Source of the DNA: Planoprotostelium fungivorum
Lineage: Eukaryota > Evosea > Variosea > Cavosteliida > Cavosteliaceae
Assembly: GCA_003024175.1 (NCBI GenBank)
Contig: MDYQ01000346.1
Span: 1 to 21,551, forward strand
Direction of reading: 5' to 3'
DNA length: 21,551 nt
Shown: in pieces, positions 19,709 to 21,551 of the stretch
How positions within the stretch are numbered: the first letter of the stretch is position 1
How the letters are laid out: every line of letters begins with the position of its first letter
Notes under the pieces: generated by a model
Databases searched by the model: none
What the model was told of the DNA's origin: nothing
What the model saw: the letters and a program-made list of their open reading frames with translations, nothing else
Made by a program: the position numbers and the translations under genes

Positions 19709-19719
19709 CACAAGGCCTT

Positions 19720-20022
19720 TCAATTCTTCTTGAGGATGTCCTTTGCTGCGTCAAGAAAGGCTGGAGTAATGTTGGAAGTGCTCAATCCCTCCTCTCTTAG
19801 ACAAGCTTGCTGACCAGCACTCGCAGTTTGGCTGATGTAAGACATCTGTTCTCTCCGAGTGTCTCCGCCATAGTCCTTGGCTGCCTGTGCGAGCTCTGCA
19901 GGAGTCTCATAAGCTTTGGGAGGCATGTTTGGTGACGGTGAAGTGCTTGCTTGTGTATTCAGTTGGAAATGACGATTGACCACTCTGTAATTGGAGAATC
20001 CCTCTTCCTCCGCTTCCGCCAT
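19720..20022 (-). CDS. Small acidic protein of the repeat module (copy C)
   Basis: Intact 100-codon copy of the ORF at 10239-10541, starting MAEAEEEGFSNYRVV and ending AAKDILKKN. Roughly ten residues differ, several conservative, with no stop or frameshift, which suggests past or present selection on the protein. The first in-frame ATG was chosen as the start; nine conserved upstream codons lack an ATG. Function unknown. Confidence 0.6.
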   Translation of the reverse strand: MAEAEEEGFSNYRVVNRHFQLNTQASTSPSPNMPPKAYETPAELAQAAKDYGGDTRREQMSYISQTASAGQQACLREEGLSTSNITPAFLDAAKDILKKN

Positions 20023-20063
20023 GAGATTGTCATGAGGGCACTCTGCCACAACGGATTCTAAGA

Positions 20064-20088
20064 GACGGAGTAAAGTTATAACTCCGTT
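20064..20088 (-). promoter_or_regulatory. Palindromic TATA-like element (copy C)
   Basis: ACGGAG / TTATAA / CTCCGT arrangement, as at 10173-10197; a further copy lies at 20383-20408. Confidence 0.45.
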
Positions 20089-20239
20089 TCACAAGAATGG
20101 CAGTCGTGCGTGATCGCGCTCCCAGCATCACGTGATCTTCAGATCATGAGATGACTCGCTTTTGTTCGTTCGTTGATTGAAACCAAGGGAAAAAAAACAA
20201 GATGCGTTACATACCTTGAAGCAGCCACTGGATACAGTC

Positions 20240-20325
20240 ATGCAGCGTGACTACATCTTCCCTCCTCCTGACTCTAATCGTCCATTCATACCTACTTATT
20301 GGTCCGAACTGGCTCGTCTTGAACC
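20240..20325 (+). CDS. Pro-rich small ORF, partial (copy C)
   Basis: Begins MQRDYIFPPPDSNRPFIP and is cut by the N at 20326. It is divergent from the 100-aa ORF on the other strand. No domain is recognised. Confidence 0.35.
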
Positions 20326-20326
20326 N

Positions 20327-20543
20327 TTCCTCCGCTTCCGCCATGAGATTGTCATGAGGGCACTCTGCCACAACGGATTCTAAGAGACGGAGTAAAATTA
20401 TAACTCCGTTTCACAAGAATGGCAGTCGTGCGTGATCGCGCTCCCAGCATCACGTGATCTTCAGATCATGAGATGATTCGCTTTTTGTTCGTTGAAACCA
20501 AGGGAAAAAAAACAAGATGCGTTACTTACCGTCAAACTATAGC
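20327..20543 (-). repeat. Second copy of the module promoter and ORF start, after an N
   Basis: Near-identical to about 20005-20238, beginning right after the N. It contains only the first ~18 codons of the 100-aa ORF (minus strand), the TATA-like palindrome and the intron-like tract. It is probably an allelic or second repeat copy joined during assembly. Confidence 0.8.
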
Positions 20544-20544
20544 C

Positions 20545-20721
20545 ATGCAGCGTGATTTCAGTTCGCCTCCTCCTGACTCTGTTCGTCCTTTCATACCTCC
20601 TCGTTGCTCCAATCGACCTCTACCTCCACCTTCTTGTCCTGAGCCTTCTCTTCCCAGACCCTCGCCACTTAATCCTTCCCCTTGTCGAGTCACCCATCAC
20701 GCTCGCCAAGGCTGGTGTTGA
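20545..20721 (+). CDS. Pro-rich small ORF (copy D)
   Basis: Fifty-eight codons starting MQRDFSSPPPDSVRPFIPP and ending HHARQGWC. It shares its N-terminus with the copies at 20240 and 10038 but then diverges. About a third of residues are Pro, so it is probably disordered if made. Confidence 0.4.
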   Translation: MQRDFSSPPPDSVRPFIPPRCSNRPLPPPSCPEPSLPRPSPLNPSPCRVTHHARQGWC

Positions 20722-20781
20722 GTATCCTAGATAAACTCCTCACTCAAAACGTTTGCCACTCATCTCTAAATCCTTTCTGAT
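20717..20781 (-). repeat. Module left block, inverted copy
   Basis: Matches 9835-9900 and 2575-2640 in reverse complement (GAGTATCCTAGATAAA and AATCCTTTCTG). The match fades after 20781, where this copy departs from the others. Confidence 0.75.
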
Positions 20782-20836
20782 TAAAGACCAGTGGTGGTCT
20801 TCTGCCTCGATTCCTGGTTAGGAAAAAAGACTTTGA

Positions 20837-21489
20837 GCCTCTACAAACTGCCCGAGGACTCCGGGGGCTTGAAAGCTCAAAGCTCATGAAAATTTGTGTC
20901 CCAACCGCGTTTCATTAGCAAAGGAATCAGTCATGTCCAACAACCAAGCGAACAAGTCCGATATTGAAAATGAATTCAATACAAGATTAGACCTTACGGA
21001 TCTTATGGATGTAGATGATACTGTTACACATATTCCTGCCACCGGACACACTGCTATTGCTGAGCATACTCCTGTCACTGGTTACACCACCACCGCTAGC
21101 CTCCCCTCTACTCCCTCTACCACTGCAACAACCACTCCGACGAAGTCTGAAGTAGATCCTGCAACCAACAGGNTTGAGCCGCTACAAACTGCCCGGGGAC
21201 TCCGGGGGCTTGAAAGCTCATTGCAAAATTTGTGTCCCATCTCAGAGCAACCGCGTTTCATTAGCAAAGGAATCAGTCATGTCCAACAACCAAGCGAACA
21301 AGTCCGATATTGAAAATGAATTCAATACAAGATGATACTGTTACACATATTCCTGCCACCGGACACACTGCTATTGCTGAGCATACTCCTGTCACTGGCT
21401 ACACCACCACCACTAGCCTCCCCTCTACTCCCTCTACCACTGCAACAACCACTCCGGCGAAGTCTGAAGTAGATCCTGCAACCAACTAT
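20837..21489 (+). repeat. Thr-rich ORF region, duplicated around an N
   Basis: About 20837-21172 and 21174-21489 are near-identical copies joined by the N at 21173; the second lacks about 30 bp near 21330. This is the third N-joined duplication in the window. Confidence 0.8.
20934..21172 (+). CDS. Thr-rich low-complexity protein, partial
   Basis: The ATG at 20934 gives MSNNQANKSDIENEFNTRLD and then a Thr/Ser/Pro-rich stretch (SLPSTPSTTATTTP) up to the N. The copy at 21280 has the same start; the corresponding tail closes with a TAG at 21490. It might be the N-terminus of a retroelement capsid-type protein or a host low-complexity protein; nothing here decides, and no conserved domain is seen. 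Confidence 0.35.
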
Positions 21490-21551
21490 TAGGATTGGCT
21501 CACCTATTAACGATAGTACTGTTGAGAGAGTATAGAAGAGTTCTAGACCTG
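21490..21551. other. Window end, no feature
   Basis: Sixty-two bases after the Thr-rich frame closes. Nothing is recognised. Confidence 0.4.

Noticed and set aside
1-21551. tRNA, rRNA or CRISPR arrays
   Set aside because: No cloverleaf with A and B boxes, no rRNA-like sequence and no regular spacer array was seen.

Overview
The window comes from a eukaryotic nuclear genome. Its genes are split by many very short GT-AG introns, nearly all about 33-55 nt, and have AATAAA-like signals after their stops. The protein set (a GCFC/PAXBP1 splicing factor, a DUF89/ARMT1 damage-control phosphatase, a PPR-like protein, a Crinkler-like P-loop NTPase) fits an intron-dense unicellular eukaryote, such as an amoebozoan or an early-diverging fungus. 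I cannot decide between these from the sequence. Three single N bases each join two near-identical copies of the same stretch, which looks like haplotype or paralog joints left by assembly.

Layout. (1) 1-2556: an element with inverted repeats of about 65-85 bp at its ends, carrying a decayed gene for a primase-type SF3 helicase; it looks like a fossil. (2) 2557-3765: repeat debris with no convincing gene. (3) 3766-6091 (-): a complete GCFC/PAXBP1-like gene. (4) 6111-6358: first copy of a roughly 220-250-bp repeat, here called R. (5) 6664-9391 (-): a Crinkler-like gene crossing an N joint, then its probable 5' leader. (6) 9822-10768: a repeat module with a divergent Pro-rich small ORF, a bidirectional promoter, a 100-aa ORF starting MAEAEEEGFS, and a second R. 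(7) 10858-11283 (+): a SNARE-like gene, then a third R in the opposite direction. (8) 11550-13530: AT-rich and repeat-rich DNA with an exactly bounded hAT-type MITE (12669-12853). (9) 13530-14075: a broken copy of the 100-aa ORF with a fourth R. (10) 14151-15605 (+) a PPR-like gene and 15822-16975 (+) a multi-pass, probably mitochondrial membrane protein. (11) 17190-18905 (-): an ARMT1-like gene convergent with the previous one. (12) 19465-20790: fifth R, the 100-aa ORF, and a partly duplicated module. (13) 20837-21551: a Thr-rich ORF duplicated around an N.

The most interesting pattern is the placement of R. Four of five copies lie 19-559 bp upstream of an apparently intact host gene, and in the same orientation as that gene. 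In three of the four, the 100-aa ORF or its remnant lies just before R. This suggests either an element that inserts upstream of polymerase II genes or a repeat that now serves as promoter or 5' leader. R copies differ from each other largely by CpG to TpG/CpA changes, as expected from methylation-driven decay. The genes do not form one pathway: they are unrelated housekeeping genes interleaved with mobile sequence.
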